A program made the translations under genes and the position numbers. This document shows positions 11,464-22,328 of a DNA stretch of 64,000 nt, in pieces. The notes beneath the pieces are model-generated. The model was not told the DNA's origin. It searched no databases and saw only the letters and a list, made by a program, of their open reading frames with translations. The DNA is taken from contig NC_088324.1 in the NCBI RefSeq assembly GCF_910592395.1, forward strand, positions 7,344,953-7,408,952, in the 5' to 3' direction. This DNA is from Lineus longissimus. Lineage: Eukaryota > Nemertea > Pilidiophora > Heteronemertea > Lineidae. Numbering within the stretch: the stretch's first letter is position 1; each line of letters begins with the position of its first letter.

Positions 11464-12546
11464 TTAAACTGGACCCGACTTTGATGTGAAAAGTTTAAAC
11501 AAACTGCGACGAAACTTCCGATTGGAGACAAAATACGCCACGAAATTTGCAGCCGAATCCACGACAATAAGCAACAAACCAACTTTTCTGCCATAGTTGA
11601 AGAAGAGATCATCTTCGGGTAGTTGGACGCCAGCTATCCCTGCAAGCCGGTCAAGGCAGGCGGGGGTCTCGCAGAGTGTAAACAAAATGGCCACCGAAAG
11701 AACCATAGCGGTTGCTTGTATTTGGCTGCCCTCTGCCTCCTTGGATTTTTGTACGGCCGCCATCTTAGTTCTGGTACGACTCGCCTTTTTCAGCGCGAAG
11801 ATTAGGGCGATATTCAACATGTAGATGAGGCAAAGAGGCCCAACAGCCACAAACAGGGTGTAATGAATGGTGTCATATGTTCTGTCCCACGGTGCAATTT
11901 GTAGGAAAGGTTCGACCAAATTCGTGCAAGGGCTGATGCCCGAGGAAAGGTAAAACGACCAGAACCGAGGAACGGAACAGGTCACTGAAGTGACAAAGAT
12001 GACGATGACTACTTTACCTATATTTCTTTTGGTGCAATGAGCCCTTGCCCACAGTGGGAAGAGGACGTTCAAGAATCTTTCACACGCAATGAGGACGACC
12101 AGCCAATTTCTCGTCTGTAGAGCAACGAAGTAAAATGGCAGTGATACATAAAATATCATTGGGCCGATATCAAAATCCCAGACGCCGAATATCACTTCAG
12201 GCGTTATCAAATAAACAACGATGTGCCGGACGAAGAAATAAACAACACAATCGACGAGAAAGAAAATGTCATTTCCGGCGATTATGCGCAGTACGAATAC
12301 AGCTGTAGAGGAACTGCGCAAGTCACGCATGCGTAGTACAATCAGGTTAAGGCTGTTGAGGGCGATACCGATGAAGGCAACGGGAGTTATTGCATACATG
12401 TACATGAAAAAGACATCAGCGTAAACTGCTTTGTACGCACAATCTCCTGTCGATCCGAGGGTAGTCTCGTTCTCGTTTTCATTTGCTTTGTTTTCGTTCT
12501 TGACTGCTATTGCCATTGTTGCCATTTCCATGTCGAATGAAGTCAT
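11464..12546 (-). CDS. Rhodopsin-family (class A) GPCR, FMRFamide-receptor-like, copy 1
   Basis: A 360-residue intronless frame if started at the Met at 12546. A longer in-frame start exists at 12696, but the extra 50 residues have no counterpart in the sister gene, so I prefer the shorter start. Visible features: possible N-glycosylation site NET (26-28); TM1 about 46-72 with ALNSLNLIVL; TM2 about 82-108; TM3 ending in ERF (156-158) where most class A receptors have DRY; TM5 about 226-252; a basic loop 3; TM6 with CETPA in place of CWxP; TM7 with NFxxY (334-338) in place of NPxxY; a short tail ending KSGPV. Position 3.25 is Phe, not the usual disulfide Cys. It should act at the plasma membrane, coupling a ligand, probably a peptide, to G proteins; ligand and coupling are unknown. 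A tandem copy lies immediately upstream at 13111-14178. Confidence 0.85.
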   Translation of the reverse strand: MTSFDMEMATMAIAVKNENKANENENETTLGSTGDCAYKAVYADVFFMYMYAITPVAFIGIALNSLNLIVLRMRDLRSSSTAVFVLRIIAGNDIFFLVDCVVYFFVRHIVVYLITPEVIFGVWDFDIGPMIFYVSLPFYFVALQTRNWLVVLIACERFLNVLFPLWARAHCTKRNIGKVVIVIFVTSVTCSVPRFWSFYLSSGISPCTNLVEPFLQIAPWDRTYDTIHYTLFVAVGPLCLIYMLNIALIFALKKASRTRTKMAAVQKSKEAEGSQIQATAMVLSVAILFTLCETPACLDRLAGIAGVQLPEDDLFFNYGRKVGLLLIVVDSAANFVAYFVSNRKFRRSLFKLFTSKSGPV

Positions 12547-13110
12547 CGAAACAGTAAATGAAACCGTGATGTCGGGTCGCGAAGTATTCACTGAAAAAAA
12601 ATTTCTTGGGTCCGACAAGATGAGCGGAGAATCCTCCCGGAGAATATGTCGTCTCGGATCCGTCAATAAGCGGAGAAACAACCAGTATATACTCACGTTT
12701 GACGAGAACTCTTGGTCAGGAAAACAAAACCCATCACGCGCATCATGTTCGGATCATTGTAGCTAGACATATGTATCCAGTTGCAGATAATTTGGACGTA
12801 TGATGACTAACATTAAAGGTTTTTCTACCGATGCGATCATCATTTTGAGAGCATAACCAATTTGCCTTAGGCATGCGTCGTGCTTGTATCACAGAGTAAG
12901 ACACGGCACATGCATATCTCTGCATTGTAGTGCAGATCCGAATGGTGAACATATTGTTGTTTACGGCAGTACCGTCTTTAGAACGCCTGTACCAACCAGT
13001 AAAAAACAACATGCCCCTTTGTTATGCCAGTGTTGATTGATTGTCAGCGCAGCACTTTACATAACAGCTGCCATCAAAACTGTGGAACCAAGGTGTTTTA
13101 GGATACTGAG
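12547..13110. other. Spacer between the two GPCR genes
   Basis: This is the upstream region of copy 1 and the downstream flank of copy 2. The open frame of copy 1 continues upstream to 12696 without a stop. No other gene or clear repeat is seen. Confidence 0.4.
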
Positions 13111-14178
13111 TTAAACTGGGCCTGACTTTGTCTTTGACTTGAAAAACATAAACAAACTGTGGCGAAACCTCCGATTCGAGACAAAATACGCCACAAAATT
13201 TGCAGCCGAATCCACGACGATAAGCAGCAAACCAACTTTTCTGCCATAGTTGAGAAAGAGATCATCTTCGGGCAGCTTGACGCCCGCTATCCCTGCAAGT
13301 CTGTCGAGGCAGGCGGGGGTCTCGCAGATTGTAAACAAAATGGCTACCGAGAACACCATTGTTGTTGCTTGCAATTGGCTACTCTCCGCTTGCCTATATT
13401 TTGATTCGCTGGTTCCTGCCGCCATTTTGGCTCGGTTTCGACTCGCCCTTTTCATTGCGACGATTAAAGCGATATTTAATACATAGATGGAAACTAAAGG
13501 CCCAACCGATACGAAGATTATGTAATGAATCGTGTCAAATGTTCTGTCCCATGGCGCAATGTGAATGAAGAGCTCAACCAATCCCGAGCAGGGGTTAATT
13601 GCTTCGGCAAAGTAAAATGACCAGAAGCGACTAACGTAACATACTATCGAAGTTCCGACAATACCCACGATAACTTTGCCAATATTTCTGTTTGTGCAAC
13701 GAGCCCTTGCCCATAGTGGAAACGAAATATTCAAAAATCTTTCAAACGCAATTAGCGCGACCAACCAGTTTCTAGTCTGAAGAGTAATGAAGTAAAATGG
13801 TAGCGTTGCGTAGAACATTATAGGACCGATGTGCAAGTCTCGAAGAGCGAAGATTTCTTCAGGTTTTGTTAGATAAATCACCATGTGCCGGATGAAAAAA
13901 TAAACAACACAAACTACGAGAAAGAAAACGTCATTTACAGCGATGATGCGCAGTACGAATACAGCTGTAGACGAACTGCGCATGTCACGCATGCTCAGTA
14001 CAATCAGGTTGAGGCAGTTTAGAACAATACCGATGAAGGCTACGGGAGTTATGCCGAACATGTACAAATAAAACACATCGGCGTAAACAGCTTTGTACAA
14101 ACATTTTCCCTCGGCTACTACCGGGGTAGTCTCGTTCACGTACTCTTTTGCCTCCATTTGATTTTCGCCATCGGCCAT
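13111..14178 (-). CDS. Rhodopsin-family (class A) GPCR, FMRFamide-receptor-like, copy 2
   Basis: 355 residues, one exon, and closely similar to copy 1 along its whole length. The start at 14178 (MADGENQMEAK) gives a typical short extracellular N-terminus with NET at 15-17 and a Cys at 26. Approximate segments: TM1 36-62, TM2 72-98, TM3 117-147 with ERF at 146-148, TM4 168-185, extracellular loop 2 with Cys197, TM5 216-242, TM6 271-293 (CETPA), TM7 311-335 with NFxxY at 327-331. Phe122 sits where the conserved TM3 Cys would be. The tail is short and ends KSGPV, as in copy 1. Assignment to the FMRFamide/peptide-receptor branch rests on the overall TM signature and is an inference; an orphan receptor of a lineage-specific expansion is equally possible. 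Confidence 0.87.
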   Translation of the reverse strand: MADGENQMEAKEYVNETTPVVAEGKCLYKAVYADVFYLYMFGITPVAFIGIVLNCLNLIVLSMRDMRSSSTAVFVLRIIAVNDVFFLVVCVVYFFIRHMVIYLTKPEEIFALRDLHIGPIMFYATLPFYFITLQTRNWLVALIAFERFLNISFPLWARARCTNRNIGKVIVGIVGTSIVCYVSRFWSFYFAEAINPCSGLVELFIHIAPWDRTFDTIHYIIFVSVGPLVSIYVLNIALIVAMKRASRNRAKMAAGTSESKYRQAESSQLQATTMVFSVAILFTICETPACLDRLAGIAGVKLPEDDLFLNYGRKVGLLLIVVDSAANFVAYFVSNRRFRHSLFMFFKSKTKSGPV

Positions 14179-14457
14179 TATTGCTAGTGTTTGACCCTTT
14201 CGATTCCAAAGAAGGCATCAAGTTTATATGGAATCTTGAATTCCACGATTAGAATACATGTATTTCCGATCTGAAGAAGGGTGAATAAAATACAAATTGA
14301 TAGTAGCCAAAACAATCATGACATGACGATAGTGTACCAGTCCTGTACAACTCAACTACGTTTATTACATAGTGTATCATCATTATGCAAAGATCCCCGT
14401 TTCGCGAGTTGTTGCCAATCCGGGAAGTTTCGCTCATCACACCCGCAGAATCGATTG

Positions 14458-14881
14458 GAGACAAGACCACCAATGAATATTCATAGGTTGGAGGGTCCAG
14501 GCCTATCAATTAGACGAGTGCATATTTTTAACTCTCAAGTGCATATTTGGAGAGGTATTGACAAAATATTTGCTGTGGCAAGTCTACAGATATAAAGAAA
14601 TTATTTGATGAAAAAATTAATTTCGAATTTTGTTAATTTGGTAATAGGGGGCGTATTTTGAGATTTTTCTGCCAGTTGGCTGAAATGAGTGGAAATATCA
14701 ATGTCTGTCCAATTTGTCGATTATCAAAAAATTTCCGTGGTCAACTACCAGTTTACTTTTCACCATTTACTTGCCCGACTGTCCGGAATATCATATCAAA
14801 ATTTCAGATTTGATGCGTCGCGGTCAAACATTGACAATTGAACTGCTAAAAGGCTTAAAAAATCAATGGTGGTCTTGCCTC
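14458..14881 (+). mobile_element. MITE-1, solo copy upstream of the GPCRs (424 bp)
   Basis: Starts GAGACAAGACCACCAATGA and ends ...TGGTGGTCTTGCCTC, imperfect terminal inverted repeats of about 20 bp. It is flanked by ATTG at 14454-14457 and again at 14882-14885, a 4-bp target duplication. Homologous to the copies at 22329-22761 and 27167-27598 in the histone array. The internal segment 14584-14807 has the same orientation as in the 27-kb copy. No coding capacity; superfamily not assigned. Confidence 0.85.
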
Positions 14882-17759
14882 ATTGTGCCCATCATGCATA
14901 AGCCATGTCAGCCATTGCTAGATTTACGAGCTACTATATGTAAATGTAGCAGTGTGTTTTCTAAAAAAAAGTTGGCGCAAAAAAGCGCATACCTGCTCAT
15001 GTCCTTGTTCATGATTTCATCGACGAAGTCCCAACGTTCGCTAATCGATAAGATTTAGTGACACACCGAACTCATTTTATACCGTGTAAATTGCTGTACA
15101 TGCTGTCACGCGTCGGCACAGCTAAATCTAGTGTACATTATTGCCGTAAAACTATCCAATCTATAGCAATGCGGATTCGTCATGGCATAGTCGAATCGTG
15201 GAGTTTCAAGGCCCTGTAATTAAGTCGCCAGAATTGGCGACAACTCCCCGAATTGGCCACGACGACTCGCAAAATGGGAATCATTGCCCGACTGGTCATA
15301 TGTTGATTGCAAATGCAGTGATTTGACATTTGAAAATGAGTCGGGAAGTCTGCCATTGTTTACGCAACAGGTTCCTTTCCGAGGTTGGAAGCGGGTTAGT
15401 TTACACTGCCCGAAAAAAACCATGTCGTACGGTGCGATATTACACAGCAGTATGTATTATCCAGGTCTATTGAATTACATTCGCCCAGGTTTTTTGCTTT
15501 TTACGCCTTGAGTGGTTGCTTTTTTGCCAGTTTCATTTGTACATTTCAACACAAACTCGTGATATGAAAGAGTAAGCAGTACATATCATATTTCTTTCGT
15601 GTTGCTTTGTCATGTCGACTTATCACACTGCCGTAAAGTGTCATGTGCATTTTCGACATACGTTAACTTTCTAACTGAAGTTAAAACTTCGAGTTCAACT
15701 GAAGTTTGATGTTAATTTCAAAAAGTGTAAAAGAGGGAAGTACGTCAATTTGGCCACCCTAATATTGACTCTTTAAAAATTTGGAAACTTGGAGCCAACA
15801 TGGTACACTTTTGCGGGAACTTTAACTTCATGTGAAATAAGCACCAGCATATCATGATAAGAGTATGTTTACCCTCCTCAAAGAGGTAAGCGGTCCCTTT
15901 TTGAATCAGTATAAGCGAATATATCAGTCAAGATGGAATAGACTTTCCGTTTTAAGGCGTCATTTCTTTGTATGTATGGTAAGTGCATTGATTAGATTGA
16001 CATTCCCACTGCCCCCCCCCCTCTTTTCATTGTCAAGTCACGTCTCTCAAAGCCGATTGCCACCATGAATGGCAATTTCCACGGCTGTTGGAAGGTTTCG
16101 TACCAGATGATGACACCCGGCGATGATACACACATGAGATAAACCATGCGCCAATGTCAGCAAAGCAATCGCGCGATAATCTGGAATCGTACTTGCGCTT
16201 GGCGAAAACCTGCTTTGCAGGGAAGTTTCCTTCGTGAGATAGGATCATTTTTGACCCCGTCGATGAAAGAGTCGCCAGGGTATCCAGGACAATCGGGGAT
16301 CTGTGTTGCTAACCAGTAAAATGAGAACCTGAACCCAGGCAGATCACACTACTGATAGTTGTGCCGCTGCATACGAATGCCTCACAACTTGGGCGTGATA
16401 TTTGTTGGTTTTCATACTAAAATGGCTTTCAGCACGACCGTGGCAACTCAAAACCGGATAATTAAAAAACATCAACTCATGAAATGTTATAAACAAGGCA
16501 CTAAAACGGGATGTAACCGTCGGCCTGCCAAAAATTCATAAGTCATGTCCAAAACTGCCTCGCACAAAATATACTACCGCATATCATTTTAGTGTGATAC
16601 TACACGGCGGCTCATGGTGGAAAGTAGGCGTATCATCCTCCCCGCCAGGTGAATCCTACGCCCAAGTTTTCCCTTTAAGAAGAGAGGATAGATCTAGAGA
16701 GGATAGAGAGTATGATATTGACTCTTAACTTAAGTGGCATTCGAGTTAACTGTAGAGAAACATTTGTCGAACTTGGAGAGGGTGAGGGGGTTTGCTTGAC
16801 TCCTAATTAAATACGTCATAAGTTTATTGTAGAAAAATATTGACATGTGGCTTCAGCTAAAAATAACAAAATTCCGCCATGATTGCCCAGTTCGCAGTGC
16901 CGCGATTTACACTGCCACAGATTCACAAGTCCTCCAGCATTTCGAACATTACCGGAGAGAATTTGTTTGATCCTCTTGCCAGTTGATAAATATTATGTAT
17001 TTTCTGCGGGTACCTATCAATGATGATAACATTTCTATCACCCTGTATCGATCTATCGATCTTAGATGCTAGCTTACAGTTTACATATATCATTTACGTG
17101 GTTTGTTGCTCGTCAGCCTCGGGGAGGTAGACAAGGTCGTGACATACAGGGTGTCGAAGAAAAATTTAAACACTTGTGGGTTTTGATACTGCAGCAAGAA
17201 GATAGCTGTCGTACAGTTGACATAAAAATGTCAAGTTGCAGGTGTGAGTGAGTCAGTGCAAAGAAGATGTTATATGAGATAACGTATTGATAGTAATATC
17301 AAGAATTAACCTTTTGGACTGCTCGCCCCGCTATCACGGACCTGGCAGTAAACGAAAATAATGGTTTCGTCAGTGCGCACTTTGGGCACGGAAAGTTGGA
17401 AGACTCTGAATAGGCCTAGCAGGTGAGATGTTTGCATAATCAATCAGTATAATTAGACACCGTGTTCTCTTAATTACATGTATTTGGCAGAGCAGTGTGA
17501 ACTTATGTCCGCAGTTCTCACAATTAAAGCCACGACGTTTGTTTACTGGCATCAATTAGTCATGCCAATTAGCTAATTAGTATTGAGCTGTTGTTCCCTT
17601 GTGAGCTTATTAAAAAAGAACAAAGCTGGTAATTATCGTTACGTGCTTATAAGCAACATGTGATAGCAAATTTGGCATATATTAAATAGCATCCAGTTTT
17701 ATGATGACAATAAGGTCTTATAAGGTCTTATATAAAGCAATCTCGGATGTGCATTATGA
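14882..17759. other. Non-coding stretch upstream of the histone array
   Basis: No supported gene. A C run lies at 16011-16021 and an AGAGAGGATAG short repeat near 16681-16708. Several open frames of 60-110 codons lack domains. Confidence 0.35.
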
Positions 17760-17841
17760 AAAAGCACAGGAATTGATGACAAGACAGACCTTTTGCAGTT
17801 CGTACTTCGGCCTTTCGTAGGGTTACAAAACCTGCCTAATA
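17760..17841. repeat. Partial AGGC-family element
   Basis: Right-half match only: AATTGATGACAAGACAGACC through GGGTTACAAAACCTGCCTAA. It abuts the start of the histone H1 array. Confidence 0.45.
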
Positions 17842-18228
17842 AATGTATGCATGCGCACATCTACATCTACATGCATCAATCTTTTTGCATGCTTTAACCA
17901 CATTGTCGATACATCCAAATGGCTTCGACCATTTTATCATTGCCATAAAAGCATCCGAGATTGGATTGGAGCTAGTGGTGAAAAACGATACGTAACGCAT
18001 CTGATATTTTACATAAATGTCCGTTTAACTACATTTGCCTAGAGTGCACATCACCTCGCAGTCTATATTTCATACCTTCTCGTGCATACGATGATTTGAA
18101 GCCAGATGGATTTTGCCCATTAAACATGATTTTATTATGTTTTCACACTCTAATACAAAATTATAACAATGTTCGTTTCGGCCTCATCACTGTTTTGCAT
18201 CGTTTGTGGTAATCAATGTCAAAACACG

Positions 18229-18232
18229 ATTC
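18229..18232. other. Empty (pre-insertion) site for MITE-1
   Basis: Reads CACG-ATTC-GCCTGG here, while units B and C have CACG-ATTC-[element]-ATTC-GCCTGG. The four bases ATTC are the target site. Confidence 0.88.
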
Positions 18233-18250
18233 GCCTGGCCGCCATTAAGA

Positions 18251-18258
18251 TGACGTCA
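18251..18258. promoter_or_regulatory. CRE-like palindrome TGACGTCA, unit A
   Basis: A full TGACGTCA directly after GCCATTAAGA, conserved at 22784-22791 and 27621-27628. Use as a CREB/ATF site is an inference. Confidence 0.4.
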
Positions 18259-18479
18259 CGAGGTGGACCGCTCTCTCGGCTCACTCTACCAAACTGGGTT
18301 ACATTGCAGCAAACTAAACGATGTTTAGGAAATCGCCACTATAACGTCATTTTGTTCGAGCATTCCTGCTACGTACATTTGAGTATATCATACAGCCAAT
18401 GCACGTACGTGCAAGGGACGCCAATACTGGCAGAGCTATGCTATGTCTGCCTTGGAGAATGGTCAGATTGAGAGAATCA

Positions 18480-18488
18480 ACGGATTAT
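18480..18488. other. Empty site for MITE-2
   Basis: A single ACGGATTAT followed by AGTGG. In unit C this 9-mer stands on both sides of the 244-bp insert. Confidence 0.85.
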
Positions 18489-18599
18489 AGTGGTAACTCG
18501 TGTGAAACCTGTCCATAAGCATCAAAAGCAAAAATACGTATTTATCTTTACTCTTGCTAAACGTATTTCATCCAGTATTCATATTTGGGAAAAACTTGT

Positions 18600-18985
18600 C
18601 GTATAGTGTGCATCCTATGAAATTATAGAACCACGCTTCATGGGCACATTGCGTTCGGTCACGTTGATACAGGGAAGGACTGGGGCTCGGTCTGCAGCCC
18701 ACATCGGCCACATCATAATAAATATGGCGAATCGGCGATCACCTCTCACCTCCTTCTCAGGGCAGTAATATTTAAATACTACTACCCTGATATGTCTGTG
18801 TTACAAAATCCGCGCTGGGTGCAAAATACGCACTCATTTGGGTGTTCTAATTGGATAATGCATGTACAATGAAAAAAAAAATGCAAGTATGTACAATGAC
18901 TTTTTTTTTAAATGCATGCGCACGTCACGTGATTTTATCCCCTTTCCTTTCTTTCCTGTTTCAATGTGGCCATTCTTTCTTAATA
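18600..18985 (+). repeat. Dispersed repeat inside the H1 unit, related to 46440-46715
   Basis: AGGACTGGGGCTCGGTCTGC at about 18677 and the CCTTTCCTTTCTTTCCTG tract at about 18942 recur in reverse complement and in the same order at 46675 and 46490. The element is therefore not unique to the histone array. Copies are also in units B and C. Confidence 0.6.
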
Positions 18986-19257
18986 ATGCAGGACAGAATA
19001 TTTTCTATGATTGCCGCTGGCACCCTTGGCAAATCTGTACTCCGGGTATAAGGTCACCACGGTCAGAAGGCAGCCTGGGATGTCAATCAATAATGCTGGG
19101 GTATCGGATACGCTGCGTCTACCCTCGACCAAATCCAATTTCGCACTCCTTATCTCATATGCAATGCAAATGGGTTAATGCTAGGCTCCCGGACCATGTA
19201 CTGACACTGACCGAGTCGAGAAGATCTTCATAAACAACTGGCTTGATATGCCACATT

Positions 19258-19562
19258 CAGGGGCGGATCCAGCGCAGCTGCGGTCGAAGCCCGAAAATGG
19301 TGAGGGCGAAGGCCGAACACGTGAGCGCCGCAGGCGCACACCCAAGGCGCGCGGTCGGGGGCCTCCCCCAGGAAAATGTTTAAACTCAGATGCTCTCAGA
19401 CGCGTTTCCCAAGTGTCTGAGAGACGTTGTTACCCGTTAATTCACTGAAAAAAAAGTAACTCTTGTTTGGGCTTATAACGGCTTTCCCTTAAGTTATTTT
19501 TTCAGCGGTCCGCGAAAAAAGGGGGGGGGCGGGTCTGTTGGGCCCCCCTTGATCCGCCCCTG
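19258..19562. mobile_element. hAT-like non-autonomous element, unit A only
   Basis: A 305-bp insertion relative to units B and C, with terminal inverted repeats CAGGGGCGGATCCAG and CTTGATCCGCCCCTG, a terminus widely seen in hAT-like elements. The inside is GC-rich. The expected 8-bp duplication is not clean: left flank ACATT and right flank ACAAT. Units B and C read CCACATTAAAGG uninterrupted. Confidence 0.75.
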
Positions 19563-20357
19563 ACAATAAAGGCCTACACTCTTCGCTTTCATCGAATTTT
19601 TTTGTGGTCCTAGTATCAAAGAAATAAACAGTGTCGTAGTGCAGTTATTATGCAGGAAAATTCGATGAAAATGGGTATTTACAAAATGGGTGCTTTACGA
19701 TACTGGACAGTTTTCAAGAGTGGACATCACGAAAATATGGCCAACACCCATCCTGAGGAAATCAATTATCGCTTTTCCAGCATTGCACGCAAACATTAAC
19801 CCCCGTTTTCTCAGGATGTCACCGTCAAGCATTTGAATTAATTGCCGATTTTGAAGACATGTAACATTTTCAAAAAATAATACATAGACACTATTGATAT
19901 TGTTCGAAGGGAGATTGTGCTTACGTTCTAGGAGGTTCTCAGTTTAAAAAAAAATCTATATCGTTCTGTGCGACACAAAAGCTGCTGACAGTTGCATATT
20001 TGAGGAGGATATGGGAAGACCCTGGTGTCTGCTGTTACTGATTTGAATGCGGAAATATCGGTGGTAGGTGGAGAGTATTCACAGAGATTATAATTGTTAG
20101 AAATTTCAAGGTTGACTTTATTGTAAAACTTATCAGATATTCGAGACTTTGAAGGGCAAATTCACCCCCCCCCCCCACCATCCCCATTTCGGAATGACCT
20201 ACATATATTTATTATTATTGTCAATATGGGAAGACCTAGGAAGCCAAGACGGACAGAGAAAATCAGTATGTCCCGCACTAGGCCAACAGGCAATGTGAAC
20301 TCGAACATAGAACCATATTATGTTTGAAGAGAACAACACGCTCTTAACATTTATTGG

Positions 20358-20365
20358 TAAAACAA
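20358..20365. other. Empty site for the unit-B SINE
   Basis: A single TAAAACAA followed by TCTTGG; the same uninterrupted sequence is at 29686-29693 in unit C. Confidence 0.8.
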
Positions 20366-21185
20366 TCTTGGACCAACTGTGAATTTGGAAAACAGAGAAG
20401 TAAAACCAACAATCACCCAGTTCTTGTTTAAAAAAAGAGGAAAACAAGAAATTTTATTTTGATGGTAAAAACAACTAAAATTTCGCTGTGAAACCATTGC
20501 AGAGTGGTAAACAACTTTCTATAAAATCGTTACTTTTACATGCAGGCCCAGGCGGCACAATGGGAAAAATTATCCAGCCAACCTCTCCACAGAACCATCT
20601 TGATTGTGTTGCTTTTTGACCTAGAGGCTTTCGGGATTAGTTGGGCCCTTTTTGACCCCCCCCCCCCTAAGTACCTTCTCCAATGACACTACAAAATGGT
20701 CCTGCCACCCGTTGAACCCACAGTCAGCCGGTTTGTTTATTGCCCAACAAAACGGTTCAAACATCTTTGAAAACGGTTTTCGTCTAAATAAAAAGTAACC
20801 AACACTAAATGTAAGAAATCTACTACAAGAATACATCAAGAAGTTCAGAAAAACATATCTACATTTGGCACAAAAAAGTGTTTTAGATGCGTGGTTCAGC
20901 GAAAGTTTTGTCATATTTCGCTGATTAGGTTAACTTTTAATTGAAATATTTTATTCTAGAGCACTTAAGTAGACTTTTTTTTTCATATTGTGGTAGTGGG
21001 TATATCCGGGAAAGCGTCGGTAAAAAAGTGTTGTATTTTAAGTGATAGGCTTCGAGTAAAAAAGGATTTTCTAAAGCTAGTATAGCACAAAATGGTAATC
21101 AAATGGCTGCGAGTTAAATGTTAACCCATATGGAACGATTACATAAGTACCTGTTTACTTTTACGTCGGCACTTGCGGCATAAGA

Positions 21186-21230
21186 ATTGGCAATCGGCCT
21201 AACTTAATCATTCAACATTCAACATTTATA
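21186..21230 (+). promoter_or_regulatory. H1 proximal promoter, unit A
   Basis: An inverted CCAAT box (ATTGG, 21186-21190) lies 77-81 bp upstream of the ATG and an ATTTATA TATA-like element (21224-21230) 37-43 bp upstream. Both are kept at the same spacing in units B and C. I did not find a canonical AAACACA H1 box. Confidence 0.5.
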
Positions 21231-21266
21231 CTGACTACGTAGCGACCTACAAATTCTTCCATCATC

Positions 21267-21782
21267 ATGTCTGCACTAGTGAAGAAAGCTGCCACGTCAA
21301 AGAAGCCAGCCGAACATCCCAAGTACAGCGATATGATCGCCGCCGCCATCGACGCACTGAAGGAACGGAACGGATCATCAAGGCAAGCCATCGTAAAGTA
21401 CATCGCAGCTAATTTCAAAGTTGGGGACTCCGCTGATGTCCATGTCAAGCTTGCCCTGAAAAGGGGCGTCGTAGCCGAACAGCTCGTCCAAGTAAAAGGC
21501 ACCGGAGCCAGTGGAAGCTTCAAGTTGGCCAAGAAGCCGGAGGCGCCCAAGAAAACAGTTGCTAAGAAACCAGCCGCGAAGCCTGCCGCCAAGAAGCCAG
21601 TGAAGAAAACTCCCACCAAAGCCACGAAAAAGCCTGCTGCGAAGAAGGCGGCAACGAAGAAACCAGCTGCCAAGAAACCAGTTGCCAAGAAACCTGCCGC
21701 CAAGAAGACGCCGACCAAGAAACCGGCTGCCAAGAAACCGGCTGCCAAGAAACCAGCTGCAAAGAAAGTCGCGAAGAAGTAG
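21267..21782 (+). CDS. Histone H1, copy A (171 aa)
   Basis: Linker histone that binds nucleosomal DNA at the entry/exit site and compacts chromatin. A short N-terminal arm (1-15) precedes a winged-helix globular domain at about 16-88, starting [15 protein letters not shown] and ending TGASGSFKL, with the typical [10 protein letters not shown] helix. The C-terminal tail (about 89-171) is nearly pure Lys/Ala/Pro in PAAKK repeats, with two TPTK sites of the CDK type. The gene is intronless, with the histone stem-loop about 40 bp past the stop, so it should be a replication-dependent, S-phase gene with a non-polyadenylated mRNA. The coding sequence appears identical base for base to copy B. The 202-residue frame on the opposite strand is only the complement of the PAAKK tail. 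Confidence 0.96.
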   Translation: MSALVKKAATSKKPAEHPKYSDMIAAAIDALKERNGSSRQAIVKYIAANFKVGDSADVHVKLALKRGVVAEQLVQVKGTGASGSFKLAKKPEAPKKTVAKKPAAKPAAKKPVKKTPTKATKKPAAKKAATKKPAAKKPVAKKPAAKKTPTKKPAAKKPAAKKPAAKKVAKK

Positions 21783-21821
21783 GAAGATTTAGTGCGACTG
21801 CAATTAGGATCTGAAACCAAC

Positions 21822-21859
21822 GGCCCTTAAAAGGGCCACCCCAAATATTTTAAAAGAGA
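21822..21859 (+). promoter_or_regulatory. Histone 3' stem-loop and downstream element, copy A
   Basis: Stem-loop GGCCCTTAAAAGGGCC followed by ACCCC at 21822-21842, then the purine-rich AAAAGAGA at 21852-21859 that would pair with U7 snRNA. This is the signal for cleavage without a poly(A) tail. Confidence 0.93.
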
Positions 21860-22328
21860 CCATTCGTCACAATTGCAAAGCTTGTTGAACTGCACTCGAT
21901 GCGTCAAGTACCTACATGGGCCCGCATTCCCCCAAGACCCCTAATTAGGCCTAATGGCCTCCGAAGAGGGGTAAAAAAGTTTATGCCATAGAATCAATGC
22001 CAACATGAAAGTCATCCAAATGGCTTCGACCATTTTATCATTGCCACAAAAGCATCCGAGATTGGATTGGAGCTAGTGGTGAAAAACGATACGTAACGCA
22101 TCTGATATTTTACATAAATGTCCGTTTTATAACTACATTTGCCTAGAGTGCACATCACCTCGAAGTCTATATTTCATACCTTCTCGTGCATACGATGATT
22201 TGAAGCGAGATGGGTTTTGCCCATTAAACATGATTTTATTTTGTTTTCACACTCTATTATAACAATGTTCGTTTCGGCCTCGTCACTGTTTTGCATCGTT
22301 TGTGGTAATCACTACCAAAACACGATTC

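Larger units (their letters stand above)
17912..22012 (+). repeat. Histone H1 tandem unit A (4.1 kb)
   Basis: First of three direct tandem units; each starts at CATCCAAATGGCTTCGACCA. This unit lacks MITE-1, MITE-2 and the SINE and so keeps their pre-insertion sites. It alone carries a hAT-like insert at 19258-19562. It holds one H1 gene near its end and no core histone genes. Confidence 0.9.

Noticed and set aside
12547-12696. 50-residue N-terminal extension of GPCR copy 1
   Set aside because: Open in frame, but the sister gene has nothing like it and the downstream Met gives a normal short N-terminus.
21212-21820. 202-codon minus-strand frame opposite H1 copy A (also opposite copies B at 26045-26653 and C at 30529-31122)
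   Set aside because: It is the complement of the Lys/Ala/Pro-rich H1 tail, giving an artificial FAAGFL-type repeat. The sense frame has a clear histone fold and processing signal.
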